Positions 43,517 through 52,056 are shown, counted from the stretch's first letter. The stretch: 64,000 nucleotides of DNA from Planctomycetota bacterium (GCA_021776805.1 JAJFFD010000104.1:28138-92137); one strand, 5' to 3'. Translations and numbers: made by a program. The notes: generated from the letters alone by a model not told the origin.

Positions 43517-44140
43517 TCAGCTTCCGGTGGCCGAGCGGCGATCATAGCCTGTCGTAAAGGGTGACCAGGAGTCGAGCCATTCGGAGGGGCGTAGATTGAG
43601 ATATGGCGTCCAGCGAGGGGGTCTCGGCGGCCGAAGCAAGCTCAGCCCGGTGCTCTTCAGGTCCCGATCACCCTTGGTCGAATTGCAGCGGACACAAGCC
43701 AAGACGCAGTTGTCCCAGCTGGTATGCCCTCCTCGAGAGCGAGGCAGAACATGATCGATGCTCAATCGGTCTGTGGGGAAGCGCTTGCCGCAGTATTGAC
43801 AGGTATGGGCGTCGCGCTGGAATAGATTCCGCCGGCTGAAGGGCGCCGCGTAGCTGGGAACCTTGTCGTAACTCAGGAGCTGGATCACTTCTGGGGCCGG
43901 AAAACGCCGTTCCGGCGCCCGAATGCAGCCACCTGCTATCTCAGCTGACTCGGCATTCAGAGCGATCCAGGCCCATAGATCATGCACTTGGAATTCGGTG
44001 CAGACAATCTTGGCAACGCCCCGGTAGACCAGGCAGATCGCCCGCCTGGCGATGGTTACATGGACTGGCATCCAAGACTTGTTGAGTACAAGGCTCGGCC
44101 TGTTCAGCACCGATGCATGACTCTTGTCTGCGGTCTCCAT
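43517..44140 (-). CDS. HNH endonuclease
   Basis: A 207-residue HNH nuclease. The zinc-binding ribbon is CQYCGKRFP and CVRCNSTKGD. The catalytic core is DRLSIDHVLPRSRGGHTSWD (His of IDHV, Asn of WDN, final His/Asn region) at about 128-150. The first 100 residues form the conserved N-terminal domain seen in chromosomal HNH proteins of this type (LVLNKSWMPVHVTIARRAIC). These are widespread stand-alone proteins of unclear role, not linked here to phage, toxin or restriction genes. AGGGAGGT lies before the ATG. Confidence 0.92.
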   Translation of the reverse strand: METADKSHASVLNRPSLVLNKSWMPVHVTIARRAICLVYRGVAKIVCTEFQVHDLWAWIALNAESAEIAGGCIRAPERRFPAPEVIQLLSYDKVPSYAAPFSRRNLFQRDAHTCQYCGKRFPTDRLSIDHVLPRSRGGHTSWDNCVLACVRCNSTKGDRDLKSTGLSLLRPPRPPRWTPYLNLRPSEWLDSWSPFTTGYDRRSATGS

Positions 44141-44229
44141 GGCTGACCTCCCTGATGAGGGGGAGAGTTTAGTTCTGGCAGCGGTTCTGGCAATGCCTTC
44201 GCTCTCCTGGGCCGATCCCGGTCTTACCG

Positions 44230-44247
44230 AGCCCTTCCGGGCTTTTT
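44230..44247 (+). terminator. Terminator-like hairpin in the leader of the lipoprotein gene
   Basis: AGCCC-TTCC-GGGCT followed by five T on the plus strand, 84 bases before the lipoprotein ATG. No plus-strand gene ends here because the left neighbour (HNH) is on the minus strand. It may be an attenuator in the leader of the downstream genes, or stop stray antisense transcripts. The stem is short (5 bases). Confidence 0.4.
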
Positions 44248-44330
44248 GGCCGAGCCCTGCGTTGCGGGGGGACCGGTGGCTGAGCTACACTCCCTCCGAT
44301 CTTCCTCGATTCTGATTTCGAGGTCCCTCT

Positions 44331-44771
44331 ATGTTGCTCAAGCCGATGCGTGCACTGATACCTGCAATTCTGGTCTCCGCCTTGCTCGGGGCCTGCGCCA
44401 CGCAGCCTGGCGAACTTTCGGAGGCTGATTCGGGAGTCTCGGCCATCCAGTTCGCCGACATTCCGGTGCCTGCGGGCATGCGCCTCCGGGAGGGCCGGCA
44501 TGACAGTCACTCCTTCCAGGCTGGCGACTTCCGATACGGCGATTTTCGCTATATGGGGATGGTCCCGGTGCAAGCAGCCGTGAGCTACATGGGCGAGCGG
44601 ATGAAGCTGAATCGTTGGGCACAGTCCGAGCCCACAGAGATCATCGCTGGTAAGCAGCACATGCGCTTCACGCGCTACCCTTACCAGACCCATTGTGTCA
44701 TCTGGAAAGAGCCTGATGAGAACATCACCCGGATGAACATCGAAGTTCGCACGAAGCTGCAGAACCAATAA
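44331..44771 (+). CDS. Small lipoprotein of unknown function
   Basis: A 146-residue protein with a lipoprotein signal (ALIPAILVSALLGAC, Cys22). The mature part has FADIPVPAGMRLREGRHDSH, then a beta-rich region (RYMGMVPVQAAVSYMGERMK) ending near the C terminus (IVW-like, CVIWKEPDENITRMNIE). It resembles small envelope lipoproteins found in many diderms, but I cannot name the family. It lies 15 bases before the cyclophilin-like gene, so the two are probably co-transcribed. The start could also be ATG five codons later. Confidence 0.78.
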   Translation: MLLKPMRALIPAILVSALLGACATQPGELSEADSGVSAIQFADIPVPAGMRLREGRHDSHSFQAGDFRYGDFRYMGMVPVQAAVSYMGERMKLNRWAQSEPTEIIAGKQHMRFTRYPYQTHCVIWKEPDENITRMNIEVRTKLQNQ

Positions 44772-44786
44772 AACAGGCCTCGAGCC

Positions 44787-46067
44787 ATGTCGCAGACCCC
44801 CCCCCAACTCGAGGGCCAAATTGAGGCCCCGAATCCCATGGAGCTGTTCTGGGAAAAGAACAAGCTCCTCATCAATGCAGTTCTCGTCGCAGCTATCTTG
44901 GCGATCGCGCTCAACTATGGTTGGCGCTATCTCGAGCAAAGAGAAACGGATAAGCGCTGGGGCGGACTCGCCACAAGCACTGGTATTGACAAGGTTTATG
45001 CTGATGGAGGGAGTCAGAAGGGACTCCTCGAAAACCTTGATGCATCGAATCCTCAGATGTTCAATGCCTTCGCACAGTTCTATTACGGATCTGCGCAATC
45101 CGAGCTGATCACTCGGCTCGCGGCTACATTCAAGGACGCGAGCCGGTCGGAGATCCAGGCCTACCTGGCAGGAGATGCCAAGGGGACTCCCGCGGAGCCT
45201 CTGACTATCTGGGTCCTCGCCCACCAGGCGATCGCCAGCCAAGATTGGGATGCAGCTATCGCCAACTTGGATGATCTGGAGAAGAGATTCCCCGATCACT
45301 TCCTGGTCGTGGAGACTCCCTATCCGGTCCAGTACCGCAAGGAAGTGGAGAAGGACGACGATGCCGAGAAGGAGGCAGAGACTGAATCCGGCATCCCCAA
45401 GAAGCCCGAGCTGATTCCCCCGGTCTCAGGCAGCGAGGTATCGAGGGTTCGTGTTCGGATTGCGGCGGAACAGAAGTTCCATGCCGAGCACTCGGAGCTG
45501 TATGAGGCACCGGCACCTGACTTCGGCAAGTTCGTCGAGATTCAGTTCGAGAGCCTGGGCACGATCAAGATTGCCTTCTACTCAAGCTTCGCCGAGAAGC
45601 ACCGGGATGCCTTCCTCCGCCTGGCCGAGGCCGGATTCTGGAATGGCCAGCGGATCCACAAGATTGCTCGCTCCCCGGAAGGCAGCGACAATGGTCAGCC
45701 TGAAGAACTCAGCTTTGGCCTCGTCAGCTCCAAGGAAGAGTCTGTGAGCAGCTGGAACGAGTCCGAGGAGCTTGAGGTGGGCAGTGAACTCCCCTGGGAG
45801 CTTAGCTCCCTAAGCCACTTCCCCTTCATGGTGGCGGCAGAGCCCCATGAGGAAGGCAAGTCGCAGATTCAGAGGATAGTCATCAACGGCAACGACGCAG
45901 CTCAGCGCGATGGCTCGCGGGTGATCTTCGGCCGGGTGATTGAGGGCCAGGAAGTCCTCGAGGACATCTTGGGCAGCGAACTCTCGACTGAAACGGAAGA
46001 GAGCGCTGGCCAAGGCCGGCCTGCGGACTTCATCACCATCACCTCGGTGAAGGTAATCGAAGGCTAA
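44787..46067 (+). CDS. Membrane-anchored degenerate cyclophilin-like protein
   Basis: A 426-residue protein with one N-terminal membrane helix (LINAVLVAAILAIALNYGW), a helical linker and a C-terminal domain of the cyclophilin type: IKIAFYSSFAEKHRDAFLRL, GFWNGQRIHKIARSPEGSD and RVIFGRVIEGQEVLEDI match PPIase strands. The catalytic Arg motif (FHR) reads IHK, and the GSQFFI active-site segment is not conserved, so isomerase activity is doubtful. It may be a periplasmic folding or scaffold protein. The stop codon overlaps that of parB on the other strand by three bases. Nine consecutive C occur at codons 4-6. Confidence 0.78.
   Translation: MSQTPPQLEGQIEAPNPMELFWEKNKLLINAVLVAAILAIALNYGWRYLEQRETDKRWGGLATSTGIDKVYADGGSQKGLLENLDASNPQMFNAFAQFYYGSAQSELITRLAATFKDASRSEIQAYLAGDAKGTPAEPLTIWVLAHQAIASQDWDAAIANLDDLEKRFPDHFLVVETPYPVQYRKEVEKDDDAEKEAETESGIPKKPELIPPVSGSEVSRVRVRIAAEQKFHAEHSELYEAPAPDFGKFVEIQFESLGTIKIAFYSSFAEKHRDAFLRLAEAGFWNGQRIHKIARSPEGSDNGQPEELSFGLVSSKEESVSSWNESEELEVGSELPWELSSLSHFPFMVAAEPHEEGKSQIQRIVINGNDAAQRDGSRVIFGRVIEGQEVLEDILGSELSTETEESAGQGRPADFITITSVKVIEG
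44797..44805 (+). repeat. Nine-cytosine run at codons 4-6 of the cyclophilin-like gene
   Basis: Homopolymeric C9 within codons encoding T-P-P near the start. Length changes by slippage would shift the frame and switch the gene off, as in known phase-variable genes, but a chance run in a G+C-rich genome is also possible. Confidence 0.8.
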
Positions 46068-46987
46068 TTCGCCTCCGAGCTGCCCTCGGCAGCCCGGAGA
46101 AGCTCGTAGACGCGTTCGAACTCGTCGCGTCCGAGGCACTCGATGGTGATGTGCGAGCGCTTCTTGCCGTACTTGACCGCCACCATGGTGCCGAGGGCCT
46201 CTTCCAAGTTGTCCTCGATCTCTTTGAGCCATGACGGGCGATCCTTTACCGCCCGGAGGGCAGGCTCCGGTTTCTCAGCCTCCACCTTGCTGGTCTTCAC
46301 GCTCTGCACGAGCTGTTCGACCTGGCGCACGCTGAGTCCGCGCTTGATAGCATCTTCTGCCAAGAGCCGTTGCTCGTCCAAGCTGGGTATTGAAAGCAGG
46401 GCCCTCGCGTGGCCCATGCTCAATGTTCCACGTGAAACATGTGCTTGGACTTCGCTGGCGAGATCGAGCAGACGGAGGAAGTTTGCCACCGTCGAGCGGT
46501 TCAGGCCCACCTGACGAGCCACTTCCTCCTGCTTGACTCCGCTGAGTGTCTGAATGCGGTGAAAGGCCTTGGCCTTCTCAATGGGATTGAGATCCTCCCG
46601 GTGGAGATTCTCAACCAAGCCAATCACGGCGACCTGCTCATTGCTGATGTCGCGGAGGATGACCGGGACCCGTTCTAGCCCCGCCAACTTCGCTGCCCGC
46701 CAGCGTCTCTCACCAGCGACGATTTGCAGGCCTTCCCCATCCCTACGGACCAGAATCGGCTGGAGGATGCCGGCGCTGAGGATCGAATCCGAAAGCTCCC
46801 GGATCTCCTTCTCAGGGAAGTCGCGGCGAGGCTGGGTGGGATTGGGGTGGAGGGTGGTGATGTCCACCTCGGAAATCTCGAGGACCGGCTCCAGGCTCTC
46901 GCCTTCCTTCGCGCCTTCGCGAGGTCCCTCGCGCTCAGTACTCGATAGAAAGAAATCCAAGCCTCGTCCGAGCCTGCGCTTCACCAT
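46064..46987 (-). CDS. parB: Chromosome-partitioning protein ParB
   Basis: A 307-residue ParB/Spo0J. The N-terminal CTP-binding domain has LHPNPTQPRRDFPEKEIREL and IVAGERRWRAAKLAGL (box with GERRWRA). LVENLHREDLNPIEKAKAF follows, then the helix-turn-helix VKQEEVARQVGLNRSTVANF, and a C-terminal dimer domain (IEDNLEEALGTMVAVKYGKK). ParB binds parS sites, slides as a CTP clamp and organises the origin region for segregation. AGGGAG lies nine bases before the ATG; a 63-codon longer frame is rejected. No parA/soj gene is adjacent, and the right neighbour is on the other strand. A near-consensus parS lies within the coding sequence. Confidence 0.96.
   Translation of the reverse strand: MVKRRLGRGLDFFLSSTEREGPREGAKEGESLEPVLEISEVDITTLHPNPTQPRRDFPEKEIRELSDSILSAGILQPILVRRDGEGLQIVAGERRWRAAKLAGLERVPVILRDISNEQVAVIGLVENLHREDLNPIEKAKAFHRIQTLSGVKQEEVARQVGLNRSTVANFLRLLDLASEVQAHVSRGTLSMGHARALLSIPSLDEQRLLAEDAIKRGLSVRQVEQLVQSVKTSKVEAEKPEPALRAVKDRPSWLKEIEDNLEEALGTMVAVKYGKKRSHITIECLGRDEFERVYELLRAAEGSSEAN
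46424..46439. promoter_or_regulatory. parS centromere-like site
   Basis: TGTTCCACGTGAAACA differs from the palindromic consensus TGTTTCACGTGAAACA at one base. It lies inside parB, where it encodes H-V-S-R-G-T on the parB strand. parS sites usually cluster near the replication origin, and B. subtilis also has one inside its parB homologue spo0J. Confidence 0.92.
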
Positions 46988-47264
46988 GTCATATTCTCCC
47001 TGTCGTGCCCTGTTTGGGCGAATGCCCGCAGCGAAAGTCTCGCATGACCTTGCGTCTCGCTTGCGCCTGGGAGAACTATCCACGAAATCCCCAGGACAGA
47101 AAAGGCTGAGGTCGAGAAACTTGTGGCGATTGGCAGAATGGGCATAGATCCTGGCAAGCCGAATCAGTGCGCTCACTCAGGCGACAACAAGGGTCTGCAG
47201 CGAGCGGCGCAAGTACGCTGGTGACAGGGCTCTCGGGAAGCTAGCATCGCCAGCGAAGATCACT

Positions 47265-47927
47265 ATGTGGACTGCAGCAGCACAAGAGATGCGAACCATT
47301 CACCGCGCGGTGGGCCTGCCAATGTTCCTCGCCGTCCTGATCTTCACCAGCATCCTTCGTGTCCAAGAACCAGGCTTTGTGGCCCATCAGCGTCTGCCCT
47401 TCTTTTGGCCCAGTTTGCAAGCAATGCTGGCCGGGCTCCTCGTTGTCCTGCCTCTGGCCTGGAAGCTGACCCGAGGGCTGGGGGCTGAAGCGTGGTCACG
47501 TCGATTCGCCCGGGCACCCCTCAAGCTCTGCCTGTCATGTTGGATCGGGATCTGTCTTCAGGGCCTCTCACTGATCCTGGTTACCGTGCTCATCACTATT
47601 ACGGTAAAGAGTATCTATGGTGATCAGGATCTCAGCCAGGGCTGCCTCCGTCTAATCGCTCGCAGCTTCGCCGCACTCTCGGTGTCGGCGGCCCTCGCGC
47701 CGGCCCTGGCCTTCAGCAAGCTTGGAAACGTGATGGCCACCCTGTTGTGGTTGAGTGTGATTGCCAGTTCACTCGGTGTTTTCGGCCTGGGTGTACCGAT
47801 GCCATTGGATCGCATCCTCAGTGAGGCTGAATCGAATTCAGCCTGGGACTGGGCCATCCCGAGCCTCACCGCCACAATCGCCGGCCTGCTTGTTTCATGG
47901 GCAATGATCAGCCGAAGGAGTAGCTGA
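47265..47927 (+). CDS. Six-helix membrane protein of unknown function
   Basis: A 220-residue integral membrane protein with about six hydrophobic segments (GLPMFLAVLIFTSIL, QAMLAGLLVVLPLAWKL, WIGICLQGLSLILVTVLITI, FAALSVSAALAPALAFS, MATLLWLSVIASSLGVFGL, LTATIAGLLVSWAMI). Charged residues between segments are few. The pattern is like ABC-2 permease-type or other small membrane proteins, but no ATPase is encoded nearby. One base separates its stop from the phosphoesterase ATG, so the two genes are probably co-expressed. The start could be the ATG eight codons later. Confidence 0.72.
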   Translation: MWTAAAQEMRTIHRAVGLPMFLAVLIFTSILRVQEPGFVAHQRLPFFWPSLQAMLAGLLVVLPLAWKLTRGLGAEAWSRRFARAPLKLCLSCWIGICLQGLSLILVTVLITITVKSIYGDQDLSQGCLRLIARSFAALSVSAALAPALAFSKLGNVMATLLWLSVIASSLGVFGLGVPMPLDRILSEAESNSAWDWAIPSLTATIAGLLVSWAMISRRSS

Positions 47928-47928
47928 G

Positions 47929-48672
47929 ATGCGGATAGGAATCCTGGGCGACGTCCATAGCAACTTGGAAGCCCTGCAGGCGGTTGTCGACAAGATGCGC
48001 AGCGAAGAGATCGACAACTGGGTTCAGGTCGGGGACATCGTCGGCTATGGAGCCGACCCGCGACCCTGCTTGGCACTGGTGCAAGAACTCGACTGCACGG
48101 TTTGCATCGGCAACCACGATGCGGCGGTAGTGGGGATCCTGGATACGGAGTACTTCAATACCTACGCCCGCGCAGCTATCGAGTGGACCCGAGGGCAGCT
48201 CGAACAGGAGGACATGGACTACCTGCGCAATCTGCCGCTACTCGTTGAGCATAGTGAGTTCACGGTAGTGCACGGGTCCCAGTACAAGCCTGAGCAGTTT
48301 GGCTACGTCTTGAGCAAGGTCGAGGCAGTCGAGTCCATGCGCGTGCAACGCACCAAGATGGCCTTCGTGGGGCACTCGCATGTGCCCGCCCTCTACATGC
48401 AGCGTGAGGGAACTGAGCTTGCTGATATCGAAGTACTCTACGACTCTGAAATTGATGCGCGGATCACGAGCTTCACGCGTGTGCTGATGAATGTCGGGAG
48501 TGTTGGCCAACCGCGCGACGAGGATAAGCGCGCGGCCTATGGCATCTATGACACGGCGACTGGTGAGGCACGGATCTCGCGAGTTTCGTACGACATCGAA
48601 ACCACGCAAAAGAAGATTCGTGCTGCGGGCCTCCCGTCGGTGCTTGCTGACCGCCTATCTCTCGGTGTGTGA
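47929..48672 (+). CDS. Calcineurin-like metallophosphoesterase (YfcE/MJ0936-like)
   Basis: A 247-residue phosphoesterase with the family motifs GDVHSN (residues 7-12), VGDIVGYGADP, IGNHD near 63, VVHGS and VGHSHVP near 145. These supply the two-metal site for phosphodiester hydrolysis. The length and motif order match the single-domain YfcE-type group that cleaves simple phosphodiesters or cyclic nucleotides. The natural substrate is unknown. It is co-transcribed with the preceding membrane protein gene and convergent with the BamE-like lipoprotein genes. Confidence 0.9.
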   Translation: MRIGILGDVHSNLEALQAVVDKMRSEEIDNWVQVGDIVGYGADPRPCLALVQELDCTVCIGNHDAAVVGILDTEYFNTYARAAIEWTRGQLEQEDMDYLRNLPLLVEHSEFTVVHGSQYKPEQFGYVLSKVEAVESMRVQRTKMAFVGHSHVPALYMQREGTELADIEVLYDSEIDARITSFTRVLMNVGSVGQPRDEDKRAAYGIYDTATGEARISRVSYDIETTQKKIRAAGLPSVLADRLSLGV

Positions 48673-48700
48673 AGACCTTGCCCCTGGCGAAGAGCGGTCG

Positions 48701-49087
48701 CTAGAAATCGAACTCGGAGAGCAAGCCTCTCTTCACAGCGATGAGTTGCAGGTTCTTGTCGAAGATGAGCACAACTGCCTGAGTCAGCACCGAGCTGCTG
48801 TCATAGGAGAGGCGTAGAGAAACAAACTGTGCCAGGCTGTAGCTGATGCCAACGCCCCAGTCCCCTTGATCGAGCCAGGCATAGGCCATCGCCATGCTGT
48901 CTTCGTTGGCCTGCCAAACCAGGTGGGGGGCACCGAGCTGTTCGAGGCATGCGCCGAGCCCAGACTTGCCTGGCGTCAAGCCCTGCAACTCTTCGTCGCT
49001 GAGCGGCTCACCACTGCTGAAGCGCACATAATTTGCGCTAATGCAGGATCCGAGCAGGAGCAGAAGGATGAATGCGAGGAGCTTCAA
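48701..49087 (-). CDS. BamE/SmpA-like lipoprotein (second of tandem pair)
   Basis: A 128-residue lipoprotein (signal FILLLLLGSC, Cys15). The motif LQGLTPGKSGLGACLEQLGA followed by beta strands resembles SmpA/OmlA (BamE) folds, in which a helix is followed by a small sheet. The mature N terminus (YVRFSSGEPLSDEEL) parallels that of the adjacent gene (VRNSKSEPLDPGVLAQL), so the pair arose by duplication. ATGA overlap with the upstream paralogue. It is likely an envelope assembly accessory lipoprotein. Similarity is by eye only. Confidence 0.78.
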   Translation of the reverse strand: MKLLAFILLLLLGSCISANYVRFSSGEPLSDEELQGLTPGKSGLGACLEQLGAPHLVWQANEDSMAMAYAWLDQGDWGVGISYSLAQFVSLRLSYDSSSVLTQAVVLIFDKNLQLIAVKRGLLSEFDF

Positions 49088-49551
49088 TTGCCTCCGCTAT
49101 TCCCACCTATGCGAATCTTGCCGGGTGTGATTCCCGGGCGGTCCTTGTCCATCTCCTTCTGGTCCCATTCCTGGTGCAGGTCCCACCACGGGAAGGCGTA
49201 CTGGGGACGATGGCCAGCAAAGGTGGCGCCGTAGTGGGTGAGCACCTGGCTAGCATCGAAGAAGAGCCAGAGTCGATCGCTGCGGGAGTCAATGCTGGCA
49301 ACGATGAATGGGATCAGCAGGAAGCCGGTCCCCTTGGACAGTGAGTGGTCGTACAAGTAGGCGCTTCGTGTGCCCAGGTCGACAACCTGGCTGGGGGCGC
49401 CGAGCAGTGTTGTCGCTTCCAGGGCCGTGGTCTTACCTGGATGCAGCTGGGCAAGAACCCCAGGGTCCAGAGGCTCGCTCTTGCTGTTGCGCACGAAGAC
49501 GCAGGAGGTGAGCACGAGACAGGCAAAGAGAAGGCTTGATCCACGCAGCAT
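49084..49551 (-). CDS. BamE/SmpA-like lipoprotein (first of tandem pair)
   Basis: A 155-residue lipoprotein; the start chosen is the ATG giving MLRGSSLLFACLVLTSC with Cys17 as lipid site. The core is QLHPGKTTALEATTLLGAPS, then SRSDRLWLFFDASQVLTHYG, matching the helix-sheet pattern of SmpA/OmlA. The mature N terminus parallels that of the next gene, which is shorter. The C-terminal tail is Gly/Asn-rich (GKIRIGGNSGGN). The two genes overlap by ATGA. hemW follows upstream on the same strand, 39 bases away. Confidence 0.8.
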   Translation of the reverse strand: MLRGSSLLFACLVLTSCVFVRNSKSEPLDPGVLAQLHPGKTTALEATTLLGAPSQVVDLGTRSAYLYDHSLSKGTGFLLIPFIVASIDSRSDRLWLFFDASQVLTHYGATFAGHRPQYAFPWWDLHQEWDQKEMDKDRPGITPGKIRIGGNSGGN

Positions 49552-49590
49552 GCCAGCAGGGTAGCCCTCGACCACCAAAAACCAATGCTC

Positions 49591-50733
49591 TCAAACTGCG
49601 CTCAGAAACTTGGCAGTGACTTCGTCGGCGAATAGCAGGCCCCTTTCACTCAAGCTCAGTGTGCTAGCCTGCAGCTCGAGCATGCCGGCCTCGACATCTC
49701 TCTGGATTTGATCCCCGAACCAATCTTGCAAGGGGATACCGAGTCGGTTTTCCGCTGCTTCCAGATTGATGCCTGCGGTTCTTCGCAAGCCCAACCAGAT
49801 TGCCTCGCCAGCCCGTTGCGCCGGACTGAGAGTCTCCGCTTCCGCACTGGGCTCATCCCCCGCTTCCAGAGCGATCGCCCATGCCTCGACCGCCTTCAGA
49901 TTACTACTGCGCCGACCGTGCTCATGGCTGGCTGCCCCGGGGCCGACGCCAACATAGTCACCTTGGCACCAGTAGTGGTCGTTGTGGGCAGAGGGTCCGC
50001 CGGCGCCTGCAAAATTGCTGACTTCGTAGGCTTCGAAGCCGCGCTCAGCCAGGAGGCTTCTGGTCAGCAGGAACATCTCACGGTCAGCATCCTCGTCATT
50101 GGCCTGTACGCGCCCCTGTCGCAGGGCATGGGTCAGGCTTGTCCCTGGTTCAAAGGTTAGCTGATAGCAGGACAGATGATCCGGCGAGAGCTCGAGGGCG
50201 AGTTCCAGATCTTGCTGCCACTCCCCAACGCTCTGACCAGGCAGGCCAAAGATGAGATCGAGGCTGAGATTATCGAAGCCCGCGGCGCGCATGGCGCGCA
50301 CTGCCGCCCCGGTCTGTTCCCCGTCATGTGCCCGGTCGAGGAACTCGAGATACTCGGGATTGAAGCTTTGCGCTCCAAGACTCACGCGATTGACTCCGGC
50401 CTGCCGCGCGATCAGCGCCTTCTCTTCGGTCACGCTCTCCGGATTGCCCTCCATGGTCACTTCTGAACAGGCATCGAGATCGAGATGCTTGGCGAGAATC
50501 TCGAAGAGGCCTGAGAAGCGTTGCGAGTCGAGATGCGTGGGCGTGCCACCGCCAATGAAGATGCTCACGGGCTCAGGCGGCAGGGGACGCATGGCGAGTT
50601 CGAGGTCGAGTGCCGACAGGAAGCGATCGGCGACATCCGGACCTTCGAGCAGGTACGAATTGAAGTCGCAGTACCCGCACTTGCGCACGCAGAAGGGAAC
50701 GTGCACGTAGACCGAAGTGGGGTGGACTGGCAT
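49591..50733 (-). CDS. hemW: HemW-type radical SAM protein
   Basis: A 380-residue radical SAM protein. Cys15, Cys19 and Cys22 (PFCVRKCGYCDFN) bind the [4Fe-4S] cluster that reduces SAM. The IFIGGGTPTHL, TMEGNPESV, RVSLGAQSF and LDLIFGLPGQ segments are typical of the HemN/HemW group, and the C-terminal HemN domain is present (AIWLGLRRTAGINLEAAENR). CxxxCxxC followed by DFN (rather than the extra residues of HemN) points to HemW, a heme-trafficking protein, not a coproporphyrinogen dehydrogenase. It could help deliver heme to the respiratory cytochromes encoded downstream in this window. Confidence 0.93.
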   Translation of the reverse strand: MPVHPTSVYVHVPFCVRKCGYCDFNSYLLEGPDVADRFLSALDLELAMRPLPPEPVSIFIGGGTPTHLDSQRFSGLFEILAKHLDLDACSEVTMEGNPESVTEEKALIARQAGVNRVSLGAQSFNPEYLEFLDRAHDGEQTGAAVRAMRAAGFDNLSLDLIFGLPGQSVGEWQQDLELALELSPDHLSCYQLTFEPGTSLTHALRQGRVQANDEDADREMFLLTRSLLAERGFEAYEVSNFAGAGGPSAHNDHYWCQGDYVGVGPGAASHEHGRRSSNLKAVEAWAIALEAGDEPSAEAETLSPAQRAGEAIWLGLRRTAGINLEAAENRLGIPLQDWFGDQIQRDVEAGMLELQASTLSLSERGLLFADEVTAKFLSAV

Positions 50734-50764
50734 CCGGGGAGTCTATCCTCCCCGGTCCCTCGCT

Positions 50765-51637
50765 TCAGCGCTTCATGCGCCTACCGGCGCGCATACCATG
50801 TCGGACCGTACTGGGATCACGGTCCTCACCGAACTCCTCAGCCATGATCAGGTACAGTTTGCGCAGGGCTTCCTGTTCCATCTGGCGCACCCGTTCTCGA
50901 GTCAGGCCGATCTGTTCACCGATGGCTTTCAGAGTCATGGGCTTGCTGTCGTCGAGGCCATAGCGAAGGCGGAGTATGGCCGCCTCCCGTTCATCGATGG
51001 CTCCGAGCAGCTCCTGTACCCGCTTGATCTCCATGTTGGTGAAGATCTCCTCGTCGGGCGGGAGGATTCGCGTGTCTTCCAGGTGTTCTGCAAAGACCGA
51101 GGAAGCATCCTCATTGATCGAGAAGGTTGGGTGTGAGTTTGCCGTGACCGTGTCACGCACCACATCCCAGTTGTTCTCCGGGAGCTCCAGTTCTTCGGCG
51201 ATCTCTGCCGAGGTCGGAGCTCTGCCCAGCTTGTAGTTGAGCTCCATGGCTGTCGCCTTCCAGCGCGAGACGATCTCGGACATGTACGATGGCACTCGGA
51301 CCGTCTTGACGGTGTTGACCAGAGCGCGTCGGATGCCCTGCTTGATCCACCAGGTCGCGTAAGTCGAGAAGCGGCACTCTGCTGCTGGGTCAAACTTCTC
51401 CACCGCCTTCATCAGGCCGATGTTGCCCTCTTCGATGAGGTCCATGAAGGTCAGGCCACGGGAGACGTAGTTCTTGGCGATCGAAACCACCAGCCTCAGA
51501 TTGGCACGGATCATGTGCTCCCTTGCGGCCATGTCACCGGCCGCAATGCGCTCTGCCAGGGAGATCTCCTCCTCTGGCTTGAGCAGGGGAACTTCATTGA
51601 TCGCTGTCAGGTAGCTGTCGAGTCCTTGGTCACGCAT
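50765..51637 (-). CDS. RNA polymerase sigma-70 factor (regions 1.2-4)
   Basis: A 290-residue sigma-70 protein with region 1.2 ([20 protein letters not shown]), region 2 ([20 protein letters not shown], then [20 protein letters not shown] and [14 protein letters not shown]), region 3 ([20 protein letters not shown]) and region 4 ([20 protein letters not shown] then [18 protein letters not shown]). This is a group 1/2 factor without an N-terminal region 1.1. The frame is open for 77 more codons upstream, with another ATG at 51751; the start is not certain. It may be the primary or an alternative housekeeping-type sigma. hemW follows 31 bases downstream. Confidence 0.93.
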   Translation of the reverse strand: MRDQGLDSYLTAINEVPLLKPEEEISLAERIAAGDMAAREHMIRANLRLVVSIAKNYVSRGLTFMDLIEEGNIGLMKAVEKFDPAAECRFSTYATWWIKQGIRRALVNTVKTVRVPSYMSEIVSRWKATAMELNYKLGRAPTSAEIAEELELPENNWDVVRDTVTANSHPTFSINEDASSVFAEHLEDTRILPPDEEIFTNMEIKRVQELLGAIDEREAAILRLRYGLDDSKPMTLKAIGEQIGLTRERVRQMEQEALRKLYLIMAEEFGEDRDPSTVRHGMRAGRRMKR

Positions 51638-51833
51638 ACGTTGCCCGAATCTCCATCGTGTTCGTTCGTGGAGATATCGGGCATGTGAGGCTTTGGACTT
51701 GACCAAGCTGTTGGCATTCCAAACGACCGTTGTGGAACACGACGCTGCCATGGGCCAATCGCCACCACGGCACTCGCCAGTTCTGGCCTCGGCCGAGAGC
51801 TCTTCTAGCCTGAGCCCAGCAGCGAGCCAGGGC

Positions 51834-52040
51834 CTAGAACAGCGTGTAGATGAACGGCGCCGCGGCACTCCCGCTGAAGATCAGCAAGGCTCCGAGCAGT
51901 CCAAATACGATGAGGAAGGGGATCAGCCACCACTTGGCGTTGTCCCGCATGAAGCCGATGAACTCGGAAATGAGGCCACCGCGGTGCTCCTCGGTCGCTT
52001 CTTCGAAGGACTGGTCTTCTTCTTGCTCGTGTTCGCTCAT
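51834..52040 (-). CDS. DUF5989-type small membrane protein
   Basis: A 68-residue protein. An acidic N-terminal tail ([20 protein letters not shown]) leads to a helix and one membrane segment ([20 protein letters not shown]) and ends in IYTLF. This is the pattern of the small DUF5989 proteins that accompany carbamoyltransferase/SxtJ genes. It follows the SxtJ-like gene by 16 bases on the same strand. The role is unknown. Gene order carbamoyltransferase - SxtJ - DUF5989 is a recurring cassette in bacteria. Confidence 0.88.
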   Translation of the reverse strand: MSEHEQEEDQSFEEATEEHRGGLISEFIGFMRDNAKWWLIPFLIVFGLLGALLIFSGSAAAPFIYTLF

Positions 52041-52056
52041 GGTGATCAGGTCCTTC

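Noticed and set aside
43517..44140. HNH nuclease as part of a defence island or mobile element
   Set aside because: Neighbours are envelope and housekeeping genes, with no methyltransferase, toxin, integrase or repeats nearby.
44169..45299. 376-codon minus-strand open frame
   Set aside because: It lies opposite the lipoprotein and the cyclophilin-like gene, has no domain motif or ribosome site, and its residue pattern is that of a shadow frame.
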